From assembly GCA_017311315.1 (NCBI GenBank), contig CM029627.1, forward strand, positions 54,054,527 through 54,118,526: a stretch of 64,000 nucleotides of DNA, in the 5' to 3' direction. A model generated the notes under the pieces. It did no database searches and was not told the DNA's origin. It was given only the letters and a program-made list of their open reading frames with translations. This document shows, piece after piece, positions 54,735-64,000 of the stretch (positions are counted from its first letter, which is position 1; each line of letters starts with the position of its first letter). The position numbers and the translations under genes are program-made. The stretch is from Dendrocalamus latiflorus. Taxonomy: Eukaryota > Streptophyta > Magnoliopsida > Poales > Poaceae.

Positions 54735-57665
54735 ATGATGGAGAACCAGCCGCTGCAGGACCCCACGGCCGAGGCCCAAGGAGCAGAGCCAGCCGGAGCT
54801 CCCCCTGCTGTGGTAAGCACCACTGGCTCGCATCCTAATCCCTCTTTCCTCTGTCTGCCCTTCTTGTGCTGGGATTTGGTGCTCTTCTTGCTGGCTTGCT
54901 TGGCCTGTGGACGATCGAAGCTTACCGGCTCTGGGTTCTTGTGGTGGAGAAGATTGGATCTTGCCTTGCTAGCTTCAGTCAGGCCAGAGATCTGGCGGCC
55001 TGCTTCCTCTTGCTTCACCCTGTCCTACCAACTTGTTGCACCTACCAGTTTCGCTTTCTTGCTGCTGCTGCGAATTGAGGGATCTGATGATGGGATAATC
55101 TTGGGATCTGGGGGTTCCCGGGTGCTCACAGCGTTGACCAATTGAGATGCGATCTGACATCTCACTCACCAAACCGACCAGCTAATTCATTGTGTTTCTG
55201 GGTGGTCAGATCTGTGCTTGCATTGTAGTTGCAGCTGCGTGCGTTTATGTAACTACTGATGGCCTTACGGTGCTCTTGGCGCGCAGGTTCCCGGCAAGGA
55301 GTTCACCCGCACCTGCAAGGGCCTCGTCGTCGTGCTCGTCGGCGGATACGTGCTGCTCCAGCTCGTCCCCTCCTCCCTCAACTACCTCGCCATCATCCCT
55401 GCCAAGTACGCAAATCCACGCAAGCAATTTTCGTCCTCTCCTTTTGCACATGATACACGCTATGCCTATATATCACGCAATGTGTGCGCGCAACATCTAG
55501 TCTACGAACAAAGGGTTTCACTAAACGTGCAATGGGAATAATACACGACACGGGTTAATTAGAGTTCTGCTATCTGTTGGCCATATTGTTCATCTGAATT
55601 TTAAAAGAACTCTCACAAAAAAAAAGGCCCTCACAAAAAAAAAAGAATTCTGCAAAGTGGTGGCCGAAGTGCATTTTTAATTTCTTTCTGCATCTTGCAG
55701 GACAATTCCATTTGTATGGACTGTCTTCACGGCTGGTTACATTGAGCAAGTTCTTCCAGGGGTGAGCTAAATTTCTTTCAATGTACTACTACTCTTGTGT
55801 TTGATTTGACATGACTACATTATGCCTATGAGACCGCAAGTAGTTATCTTATAGCACTACAAATCAGAGCATTCGAGCTAAAGGAAAACATTTGCTTTCT
55901 AAAGCACTCATCAGTTTACAAAATAATCATGGCTAGTCGTTTGTCGAAGTAACCAGAGTATGGTCCTTTACTCAAGTACTATGGTGTATCTGAGTTCCCT
56001 CAAAAAAAAAAGCAAACTTGACTGACATTACGATATAGCATAAATTAGAAATATTTTCTTTGTTTCTATGCTTAACAACAGGAATTTGCTTTTCTAGGCT
56101 ATTGGCAGTTCTCTTGGTCTTCTTTTCTGTGGGAAGGATATTGAACCAGTATGGGGCCGCAAGGAGTTCTTGAAGTTCATCATTTTGGTCAACTCCACAT
56201 GTGGTGTCCTTGCATTCTGCTTTGCTGTTGCACTGTACTATGTCACTGGAAAGGAGAGCTTCCTGTAAGTTTTAAGCCGTCAATCTACTAACATCTACCT
56301 ATTACTGATTAGCACCTAGCCATTTACCAGGCATTGCGGTTCTATTCATGTGCCTATTGCCCATGTGTTCCTTTTGCATACAAATATTCATCTGATGTGC
56401 TCTTATTAACATTTGCTTCTATTGAATAATACCGTACTCTTAGGTCTGCTAGGAATATACTGATATGACACTATTACTCTTCTATTTGGTAATCTTTTTT
56501 TGGGCATACTGATATCACATTTGACAGTGGTACTCTTTGTTCTTTGGGCATCACCCCAAGTCACCGGATTACACAATACTGTTTAAGAAAACAACATTAC
56601 TGCCCGAAACACTGCACATTATAATAACTAGCTGACTGTGCTATCTCTTGTTGTGCAGTGTCACGCCACTTTCTGGCTTCCATGGTAGCCTTGCTGGCTT
56701 TCTGGTAGGCCTGAAGCAACTCTTACCAAACCTTGAGCTCCCCATGTGCTTTTTCTGGAAAATAAAGGCGAAGGTACGTTGATGGACTACGATAGTACAA
56801 TTCCTTAACCTACAGTTGTATTACTTTATACATTCTCCACAACAAGTTACAGGTTTGCTGATGTAGAGTTCTCTGTCTCTTTGTTTCTTCCTCACCACTG
56901 CAGTGGATGCCATTCTTTGTCCTTTGTTTCTCAACTATCATGGCCTTCATTGTGCCTGATTCCATCAACTTCCTGCCAACTTTGCTGTCTGGGATGTATG
57001 TTAGCTGGATTTACCTGAGATACTTCCAAAGGAACCCACTGACTGGACTTAAGGGCGATCCAAGTGATGACTTCTCCTTCCCCAGCTTGTTCCCAGATGC
57101 CATGCGGTAATTTTTCAATCCGTATGCTATATTGGCAGAGGCTTTCATTATTGATCCTGCTTTTGATATCATCCTTTTTTGTGATCCTTGCAGACCAGTC
57201 ACAGACCCTGTTGCAAACCTGTTTGACCGGATGCTGTGTACGAGGTCTAGGCCTTCCGAACTGGCCCTCCCAGTTTCAGATCCTACCAAGGCGTCAAGAA
57301 GAAGGTATGATTCGCTCGTATATAGGTTTGCACCTTGTGCATACTAATCTTTTTGCTTGCTCATATAACTACTCTGATTATAATGGTAATGTGTTACACG
57401 TATGACTGAGGACGGTAGTGTTAGAATATGGCACAAAACTAATTTACATGCAACTCAACAAAACAGTGGTAGTGTGAGTCTGTGAGGTTGAAATTTGGAA
57501 ATTGTGGCATCTCAAAGAAGATTTTTTATTGCTTCAAAGCTCACCAATATCATGCTCAATTGTTGCAGGGAGCGTGGCGAGAGGGTTCTTGAGGAAAGGT
57601 TGGCTGCTGATCATGCAGCTGACACAGAAGCCCCAGCACACGGTCATGGCACCGCAGATGATTAA
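54735..57665 (+). CDS. TMEM115/DUF1751 family Golgi membrane protein, 8 exons
   Basis: Exons 54,735-54,812, 55,287-55,405, 55,701-55,761, 56,098-56,264, 56,659-56,773, 56,904-57,106, 57,194-57,304 and 57,569-57,665 join in phase with GT-AG introns to 316 residues, near the usual length. The protein has several hydrophobic segments (first GLVVVLVGGYVLLQLV), the family block EPVWGRKEF (about residue 103), SGFHGSLAG (about 147) and a charged C-terminal tail. The family is rhomboid-related; animal TMEM115 sits in the Golgi and works with the COG complex in retrograde traffic. A rhomboid Ser-His pair is not evident, so no protease activity is expected. A second ATG at 54,738 is an equal start. The proximal promoter lies in the duplicated unit. 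Confidence 0.92.
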
Positions 57666-58339
57666 GGACTTCTTCCCGCTCAACACTGTTATAGGAGCCA
57701 CGGCCGCCTGCCTCCGTGCATTGTAACTCTGCAGACTTGTGTTCTGTAGAGTGCATTCAGTTTACAGTGGACCGATGATATGATATTTTACTCTCTTTTT
57801 TATATCTTTGTTTTGCGAATATTTATTGGTTAAATTCTCTTCTAGTTCTTTATTACAGTGAAAGAAGAAAAGGGCGGCATCCCCAGCCCCCAGATGTAAT
57901 GTAGAAAAAAAATGACTTGTCAGGATCAATGTTGAGATTATTTTTCAAGTGAGCTGTGATTTTGAGTCAAACAATAATAATAGGGTTCATATCAGAAAAA
58001 GATGGCCATGTTTGCCTTAAGTTTGTCATGGAGATTATATAATTGGGAACGGCGGGTTATAGTTGGATGTGTTTGGGATCAATCCACGCGCATGAAATAT
58101 AATTTTTCATACGAATTATGTAGGAAGTTTGGTCGGAAGGCATAGATAGGTCAAGGGTAGAATTGAGTAGTGAGTAACTTAGCCTTTTAGAATTTAAAAA
58201 TATGTGTTACTAGTTGAATGTACGTGCGTTGCTACGGATTTTTAAAATTTATTATACTACATATTTTAGAACTCACAGGTGGTAAAAAATTTTAGAATAT
58301 GTGTACAAATATGTTCTAAAAGTTTTTAAATCCGTCAAG
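57666..58339. other. 3' UTR and intergenic DNA after the TMEM115-like gene
   Basis: AT-rich DNA with the 3' UTR in the first part. No further frame, tRNA or repeat border is seen. Confidence 0.5.
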
Positions 58340-58848
58340 TAAGTCAAAAGCCGTCGATCATACCTCGTGGTCATAAGTCAAAAGATATCAACCACACCTC
58401 GCGGTCGTAGGTCAGGAGCCCTCGACACACCTCGCCGTTGTAAGTCAGAAGCCATCGACCATCACACATGATCGTAGGGCGGGAGCGGTCGATCATCGCT
58501 GGTGGTCATAAGTCAGTAGCGGTCGAAGATCGATCGTGGTCCTAAATTAGGAGCCTTCGACAATGGCTTATGGTCGTACATCAGAAGCCGACGACCATCG
58601 TTCGTGGACGTAAGTTAGAAGTCATCAAAGATACCTCATGATCGTAAATTAGAACATAATGATCAGCGCTCGTGGTTATAAGTCGGAAGACATCAACCAT
58701 ACCTCGTAGTCGTAAGTTGAAGCACATCGACCAGTGCTCATGGTCGTAAATTAAAAGCCGTCGATCACACCTTGTGGTCGTAAGTTAGAAGTCATTGATC
58801 ATCGCACGTGATCATAGGTCGAGAGCGGTCAATCATCACTAGTGGTTG
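58340..58848 (+). repeat. 34-bp minisatellite, 15 units
   Basis: Units begin TAAGTCAGAAGC and end with a CTCGTGGTCG-like segment. Fourteen units are 34 bp and one is 33 bp by direct count. Many units contain CGACCA and TGGTCG, 7 nt apart, which can pair (perfect in CGACCA-GTGCTCA-TGGTCG). Units differ at many positions, so the array is old. Confidence 0.9.
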
Positions 58849-59439
58849 TACGTTGACAGGCCTCCAGTGCGCTTGTGCCCTATCGCCCGACTATTGGCGC
58901 TAGCCTGCTCGGCCCCGACTTCGACCACAGCTCTTCGACGTCAACCACGACCCCCTTTGACCATGGCCCCCTTCGACCACGGCCCCGACTTCGACCACAG
59001 CATTGACTTTGAGCCAAAGTGACTAACGAAATTAACGCAAATTGCAAACAATATAGTGACTAGCGAGACGAGTAGGCAACAGTATATATACTACGAAACG
59101 TCACAACGCGAGCTACTACGAGTGCATTCACATACACTGCGCGTGTGTGCTGGAGATCACGCTAAAATGGTAATTTGGTGCGCACTTTCCCAAAGAGTAA
59201 TCAGCAACACCGTCTTCTTATCTATTGCATATACGTGCAATGTCCCACGTTTTCTCGGTTAAGTCTACTTGGACTCCTTTTCAAATTGCTCTTCTTTGCA
59301 TGTGTGTGTTCTAACTTCCAAGTTGATTATCTATAATCATTGGATCAAGCTAGCCGGAAATGCGTTTATCTGAGCCCACATGCATCTCGACGCCAAAGTT
59401 ATATAGCTCTGCTAGGCCCATCGGCTATGGCATGGGCTG
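58849..59439. other. Intergenic DNA before the eIF3m gene
   Basis: A short CTTCGACCAC-rich patch (58,918-58,998) follows the minisatellite. The rest shows nothing recognisable. Confidence 0.4.
59373..59438. promoter_or_regulatory. Cluster of Site II-like motifs
   Basis: AGCCCA (59,373), GGCCCA (59,415) and TGGGCT (59,433) are TGGGCY-type motifs, common in plant promoters of translation genes and bound by TCP factors. They are 280-345 bp before the eIF3m start. Such short motifs also occur by chance. Confidence 0.3.
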
Positions 59440-59529
59440 ATGGCTCCAAAGTATGAATTCGTTTTCAAAATATGAATTCGTATTCGTATTTGAGACTATT
59501 CGATCGTATCCGATCCGTTTCCACCCCTG
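59440..59529 (-). mobile_element. Single hAT end
   Basis: GATCCGTTTCCACCCCTG closes at 59,529, after ATTCG/TTCGTATT-rich DNA like the right end of the hAT element at 51,177. No partner end is found upstream, so it is a fragment. It lies within 190 bp of the eIF3m start codon. Confidence 0.55.
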
Positions 59530-59717
59530 GAGAGAAGTGCATATATGATTCTTGATCCGACGGCTACGGCTGCTGCACGGGACAGGCAGAGACCACCGAC
59601 TGACTTGGGGGGTTAAGCAGCCGCCGCGTCGCGTTTTAGGGCTTTCTTTTTCCTCTTCTTGCCTCCCCGATCCCCGGCGGCGGCGGCGGCGGCTCACGCA
59701 AAGCGAAGAAAGCAGAG

Positions 59718-62401
59718 ATGGCGACGATCGTGAACACGACGGAGGAGGAGCCCATGCTGGCGGTGGTCCGCTTCACCGCCGAGCTCGCCTGGGCCGACGC
59801 GGGCCCCGACGTCGCCGAGCCGGAGGTCACCCGCCTCTGCATGGAGGCGCAGCAGCACATCCTCACCGGCCGATGGCTCGACATGGCATCCCTCATGCTC
59901 GCCTCCGCCGACCTCCTCCTCCTCTCCCCCCGCGTCCCGGACAAAGGCAACTCTCTCCTCCCTTTTCTCGGTCTCTCTACTACCCAAATAAATCTTGGAA
60001 GCCGTTCTTGAATTGAGCCTTCTTCTTCTTCTTATTTGCTGTGTGTTCGCTCTAGATCTCGAGTGCATCCTGGCAATAACCTGCAGCCTCGTCACCAAGG
60101 CCGGATCCGAGGATGAGGCCCTGCAGATCGCCGAGCTCATCTGCGCCAAGCTCACCCATCAGCCGGACGACAAGCCGGCGCTGCGCCTCAAAGTGTAAGA
60201 AACCACAGCGCGTTATCTCAATCTCCCGTGTTGTATTGGATTCGATTTCGATCCAAGGTAACCTTACAGTGTTCTCCTTTCCTGCTTGTTGTCTCTGTGT
60301 TCCCAATGTACGTATGCAGTATGTTCGGATTGTACAATCTGCTCGCGAGCCCCTACGGTAAGGCCTTTGTCTACAGGAAGGCGCTGGAGCTTGCCACCGC
60401 AGGGAAGGCTGCCGACTGCATCTTGCCCACTTTTAAGAATATCGACAGCTTCGTGACCGACTGGGGCATCGGCAATTTGGAGCAGAGGGAGCTGTTCCTT
60501 GCTGTTGCCAGGATCCTCAAAGACCAGAAGGGGTGCGGCACACATTGCTCTTTACTTTCTATTTGCATTTGTTTATCAGTATTTACCTTGCAGGATTTTA
60601 CACTCATGTAACTCCATCTTCTTGTAATGATTGACAGCATTAGCAAAGAGTACTTCAACTTTCTGAATAAGTACCTTGCCACTTTCAAGGGAGCAGGCGA
60701 TGACGCCGATGCGATCGGTGATGCAAAGGAAGAAGCTGCCGCGGCAATCATTGAGTTTGTGAAGTCATCCGATCTATATCAGGTACTTCTTTACTCGAGT
60801 TTATCTCTCCGTCGTTAAGTCTTTCGTTTGTGTGGAGAAAAATCCGGGGGATATGATGCGTAAAAGGCTGATTTCTTGTGAGCTATGCATCAGTATCTCC
60901 GTATCAGAATTGTAATGTAGCATATCATTCTCATATCACATCACCAAATGCCAATATGCAGTGTTGAACTTTGTTATTAACATACCGATATTTGTTTCAC
61001 GAACAAAGATGCACTAAACTTATTATCTGCTTGCATGTAGTCTGCACGTGTTTGTGCTCTCAGTATCTTCGCAACTTGATCTTGTGTGGTTATGAATTGA
61101 GCCAGTTGACAACTTGACATAGTGATAAACATGCTCCTTACAAGCATTCTACTTAGGATGGACCTTTTTTATTACCAACTTGTACCACTACTACTGCATT
61201 GTATGTCCTTGTCTCTTCTCTGTCAGCAGTAGTTGTGAAACTACGAGTTGTTACCAAGTTTGAATCTTGACAAACTATACATATGGTTTAATGACACTTC
61301 ATAACCTTGCCCGCAGCATACTTTCAATCAATTCACTGGATTAATGGAATTATGCTGTTATTGCAGTGTGATCTGCTCAATATGCCAGCTGTTGCACAGC
61401 TCGAGAAAGATGAAAAGTATCAACCAGTTTACGAGCTTTTAAAGATATTCCTTACTCAGAGGCTCGATTCCTATTTAGAGTTTCAGGCTTCTAACAATAC
61501 CATGCTCAAAGGTTATGGTATGTTCATCTGCTGAACCAATACTAATGATTTTGTTTCCTTATGAGTACATTTATAGCAAGCACATTTGTTTAATTTCGTG
61601 GGTATCTAATGATGAACAATTGACAGGACTTGTTCATGAGGAATGCATAACCAAAATGCGATTGATGTCTTTGCTTGATCTGAGTAGCCACTGCTCTGGG
61701 GAAATCCCCTATTCTGCAATCACAGACGCACTTAAGGTAATTCGCTGTACCATCTTGATATGTTCTTGTTGTTCAGTTGCTGAAGCCTTTTATTGACTTG
61801 TAATGCTTTGTTAGATCAATGATGATGGAGTGGAAATTTGGATTGTGAAAGCAATTTCATGCAAGATATTGGATTGCAAAATTGATCAGCTTAATCAGGT
61901 TGTCATTGTCAGGTATTCAGATCTCGAGGACTTTCATCGCCAACCTTAGCATTTTATCTATGTTTCAAGGTTTCGTGGTCCATAATACGATGTTATGTTC
62001 ATTGGTTAATACGTGGTGTGATGTGTCATTTCAGTCGGCATACGGAGAGGATCTTCAGGATGCCACAGTGGCAGAGTCTACGTGCAAAGCTTGGAGTTTG
62101 GAGGGTAAATCTCTTACATTTATCTTATCTCTGATTCACAATTTGATTAGCACATTTGTGAAAATTTGTTCAGTGATAACAAACAAGTATTACTTACCTG
62201 TAAGACAGCCGTATATGCTATATAGAGATGCATATTTTACATCCTCTAGTGCACTGACCTGAAAACTGTTAAGCGTTTACCGTGCAACTGATGCTTTTTT
62301 CTTTGAAAATTCTTCTTCAGGGAAACATTGCCAATGCTATCAGCACGATCCAAGCAAACAAGGCGACTGAAGAGGGAACACAGGGGATGCAAGGTTCCTG
62401 A
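59718..62401 (+). CDS. eIF3m: Translation initiation factor eIF3 subunit m, 9 exons
   Basis: Exons 59,718-59,946, 60,056-60,194, 60,320-60,532, 60,638-60,782, 61,367-61,517, 61,627-61,736, 61,815-61,912, 62,035-62,104 and 62,321-62,401 join in phase to 411 residues. The protein is helical in the first half (ALRLKVMFGLYNLL) with a PCI domain in the second half: LVHEECITKMRLMSLLDL, INDDGVEIWIVKAI, KIDQLNQVVIVSRHTERIF and the QWQSLRAKLGVW end. This order is that of eIF3m, a core PCI subunit of the eIF3 complex that loads mRNA on the 40S ribosome; it shares the fold with proteasome lid subunits. Intron 1 has a GC donor (AAAG|GCAACT). The first exon is very GC-rich, as often in grasses. Confidence 0.95.
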
Positions 62402-62569
62402 ATCGAAATTATAGCTCTTAACAGATCAGATGAGCAATCTTTTTTGTATGAGACAACTTGTAATGTGAATTACTTTGATCCCGTGACCATTCTGGCTCGA
62501 TCAGGGTTTCAATGACACGCTAAGCAATCTCATGTTGCATTAATTTTGTAGACAGCTGTGCTTGAGGCC

Positions 62570-62925
62570 CTGTTTAATGGCTTTTTTTCGTCTTCAAGCT
62601 TTCGATTATTGACTTTTGATTGAAATTGTATTTTGATGGTTGTTAGCTTTTTATGAGTCATTCAATTAAAGAAAAAACCATCGTTATATCTCTACAGATA
62701 ATGTAAAGAAAAAAAGAAAAAAGGAACAAAAAGAAAAATAAAAAGTCAGAAAAAGCCTAAAAAAAGATGAATTATTAGGAAGCAGACACGTTCGTTCGGG
62801 CTTCTAAAAGCTAGAAGCTGAAAAAGTTGAAGCCAAAATTATTTTGGTTTCTAGAAGTTAGAAGCTGAAGAAGTCAAAGCTGGAATGAACAATGAACAGG
62901 GCTGAAGTCAGATGTTACAGAAATA
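62570..62925. repeat. Degenerate MITE in the eIF3m 3' flank
   Basis: GGCCCTGTTTAATGGC near 62,568 and, on the minus strand, CAGCCCTGTTCATTGTTCAT near 62,903 form imperfect inverted ends. The inside has AGAAGCTGAAAAAGTTGAAG-type repeats. Borders are approximate. Confidence 0.4.
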
Positions 62926-64000
62926 CCAACATGATGGAAGTTTATTATTATAATTTTCCTTCCTCAGCTTAGCTTTGCGAATGACATTAATTTGAAAGAT
63001 ATATTGAGGTAATTTTCCATTTGGACGGTCCAGCTCAACGTTCTGGCAGTTTATCTCATGTGCATATGCTCCGGAATGACTGAGCTCATTATCATAACAA
63101 ACTTTACAATACGATCCTACCAGAAGAAAACTTCGATACTGACAGATAAAAAGATATTTTTATTTAAACTCCCAAAACAATGTGTAACTACGCAAAGGAT
63201 GTAAAATTTGCGTACATATCGCCTTTTGGCTTTTAAACTGAAAAAAATGAATACAAATTGCTACAACATGAACATTTACACGGCAAAGAGAAGGCTTTTG
63301 GGCAGGTGCCGTACTACTAATTCTTCATCCTACAAAATATTTTCCCAGCAGTTGGGGACACTACAGAAGAGCTTCCGCGCGATATGGAGCAACACCTCAA
63401 GTCTTCTTCTCAAGAGTTGCTTCTCAAAGGTAGTCAGCCTGGAATGCCTCTTCACTTGTCAAGCCCAAATTTCAAGGCTTAACTGCTACACTGTATGCCT
63501 GAAACACCGCACCAACTATTAGTGTGCAAGATTATCAGGATCGAAGAGTCTAACATCAATACCTTGCTACTATCAGATGATGTGAACTTAAAGAGAAGTG
63601 AAAAGGATAGCAGTGAGGAATGCAAATAAATGGACTGTCCCCGTTTTGCGACATTCAGCCCAAAAGATTTATAATAACCAATGGGTTTTCATTTAAAATC
63701 ATTCAACTGTATTTCTCTATCAATTTGGATCACGTTTCTAATTATTCAACTTAGTAAACCTACTGCAAATTACTGAAAGTTCGCGGAATGGAGATCCATT
63801 TCTGAATTGTTTTATACTTTCCAAAAAAGGAGCTCGCCAAGCAAAATAATTTCAGAAACACAAATGAAAACACACGTGATATAAAACAAATGTTTCCGAT
63901 CGATCAAAGAAAGTAGCTATGGTGTCCAAAAGCCAGCTGTACCAACCATAATAGTCCCATCAACCAAGGACTCAGAATAGATCAAAATTCAAAGGAGTCA
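62926..64000. other. Intergenic DNA at the right edge
   Basis: No clear gene is seen. A minus-strand frame at about 63,450-63,340 (after CATTCCAG) encodes LTTFEKQLLRRRLEVLLHIA and a short tail ending at TAG. It could be the last exon of a minus-strand gene that enters from the right, but nothing identifies it. Confidence 0.3.

Noticed and set aside
59440..59529. Complete hAT element next to eIF3m
   Set aside because: Only one terminus is visible; no partner end or 8-bp duplication found upstream.
63208..63522. 104-residue frame at the right edge
   Set aside because: Composition is like non-coding AT-rich DNA; no domain. A minus-strand exon is equally possible and also unproven.

Overview
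This is nuclear DNA of a flowering plant, almost certainly a grass. The evidence is the many GT-AG introns, the GC-rich first exons, stacked Ty3/gypsy retrotransposons and MITEs, and no bacterial gene organisation. The species cannot be told from the sequence alone. Only three genes look intact: a small Ulp1-type SUMO protease (14,653-16,068, minus), a TMEM115/DUF1751 Golgi membrane protein (54,735-57,665, plus) and translation initiation factor eIF3 subunit m (59,718-62,401, plus). A truncated ankyrin gene (13,558-14,407, minus) and a dead histone H4 copy (12,019-12,330) are the other recognisable cellular genes.

Layout. 1-9,604: right part of a Tat-lineage gypsy element with broken gag-pol, three tandem-repeat arrays, an antisense intron-containing gene and the 3' LTR. 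9,605-11,700: a decayed LTR and leader of another gypsy family. 11,707-12,995: CACTA-like remnant carrying the H4 pseudogene and its decayed promoter. 13,103-16,068: MITE-like repeat, ankyrin fragment, Ulp1 protease. 17,160-23,285: two truncated gypsy elements facing each other, one plus (LTR, PBS, gag) and one minus (gag, leader, PBS, LTR). 23,874-42,947: a second Tat-lineage element with both LTRs and a 5-bp target duplication. It was itself hit by two long-LTR gypsy elements, one now LTR plus partial gag, the other a solo LTR. 42,948-54,656: non-coding DNA present twice. 54,735-62,401: the TMEM115-like and eIF3m genes. 62,402-64,000: intergenic DNA.

The key to the history is an old duplication. 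Copy 1 begins at 23,831 and ends at 52,046; copy 2 is 52,345-54,656. Copy 2 lacks the insertions found in copy 1, so it shows the empty sites. It shows that the 19-kb Tat nest inserted at GGTTT and that a 1.7-kb hAT element (which later took a 3.6-kb solo LTR) inserted at an 8-bp CTCAGCAG-like site. Copy 1 also holds three MITEs absent from copy 2. The duplicated unit ends 79 bp before the TMEM115 start codon, so the gene's proximal promoter exists in a second, orphan copy.

The most interesting non-genic signals are two structured modules in the long LTRs. One is a run of three short palindromes found in four LTRs with a compensated stem change. The other is an array of hairpins with a GGATGGA loop whose stems vary while pairing is kept. 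Other points are an amber codon at the same place in both Tat elements, TATA-containing repeat arrays just before the antisense gene, and a likely GC-AG intron in eIF3m.
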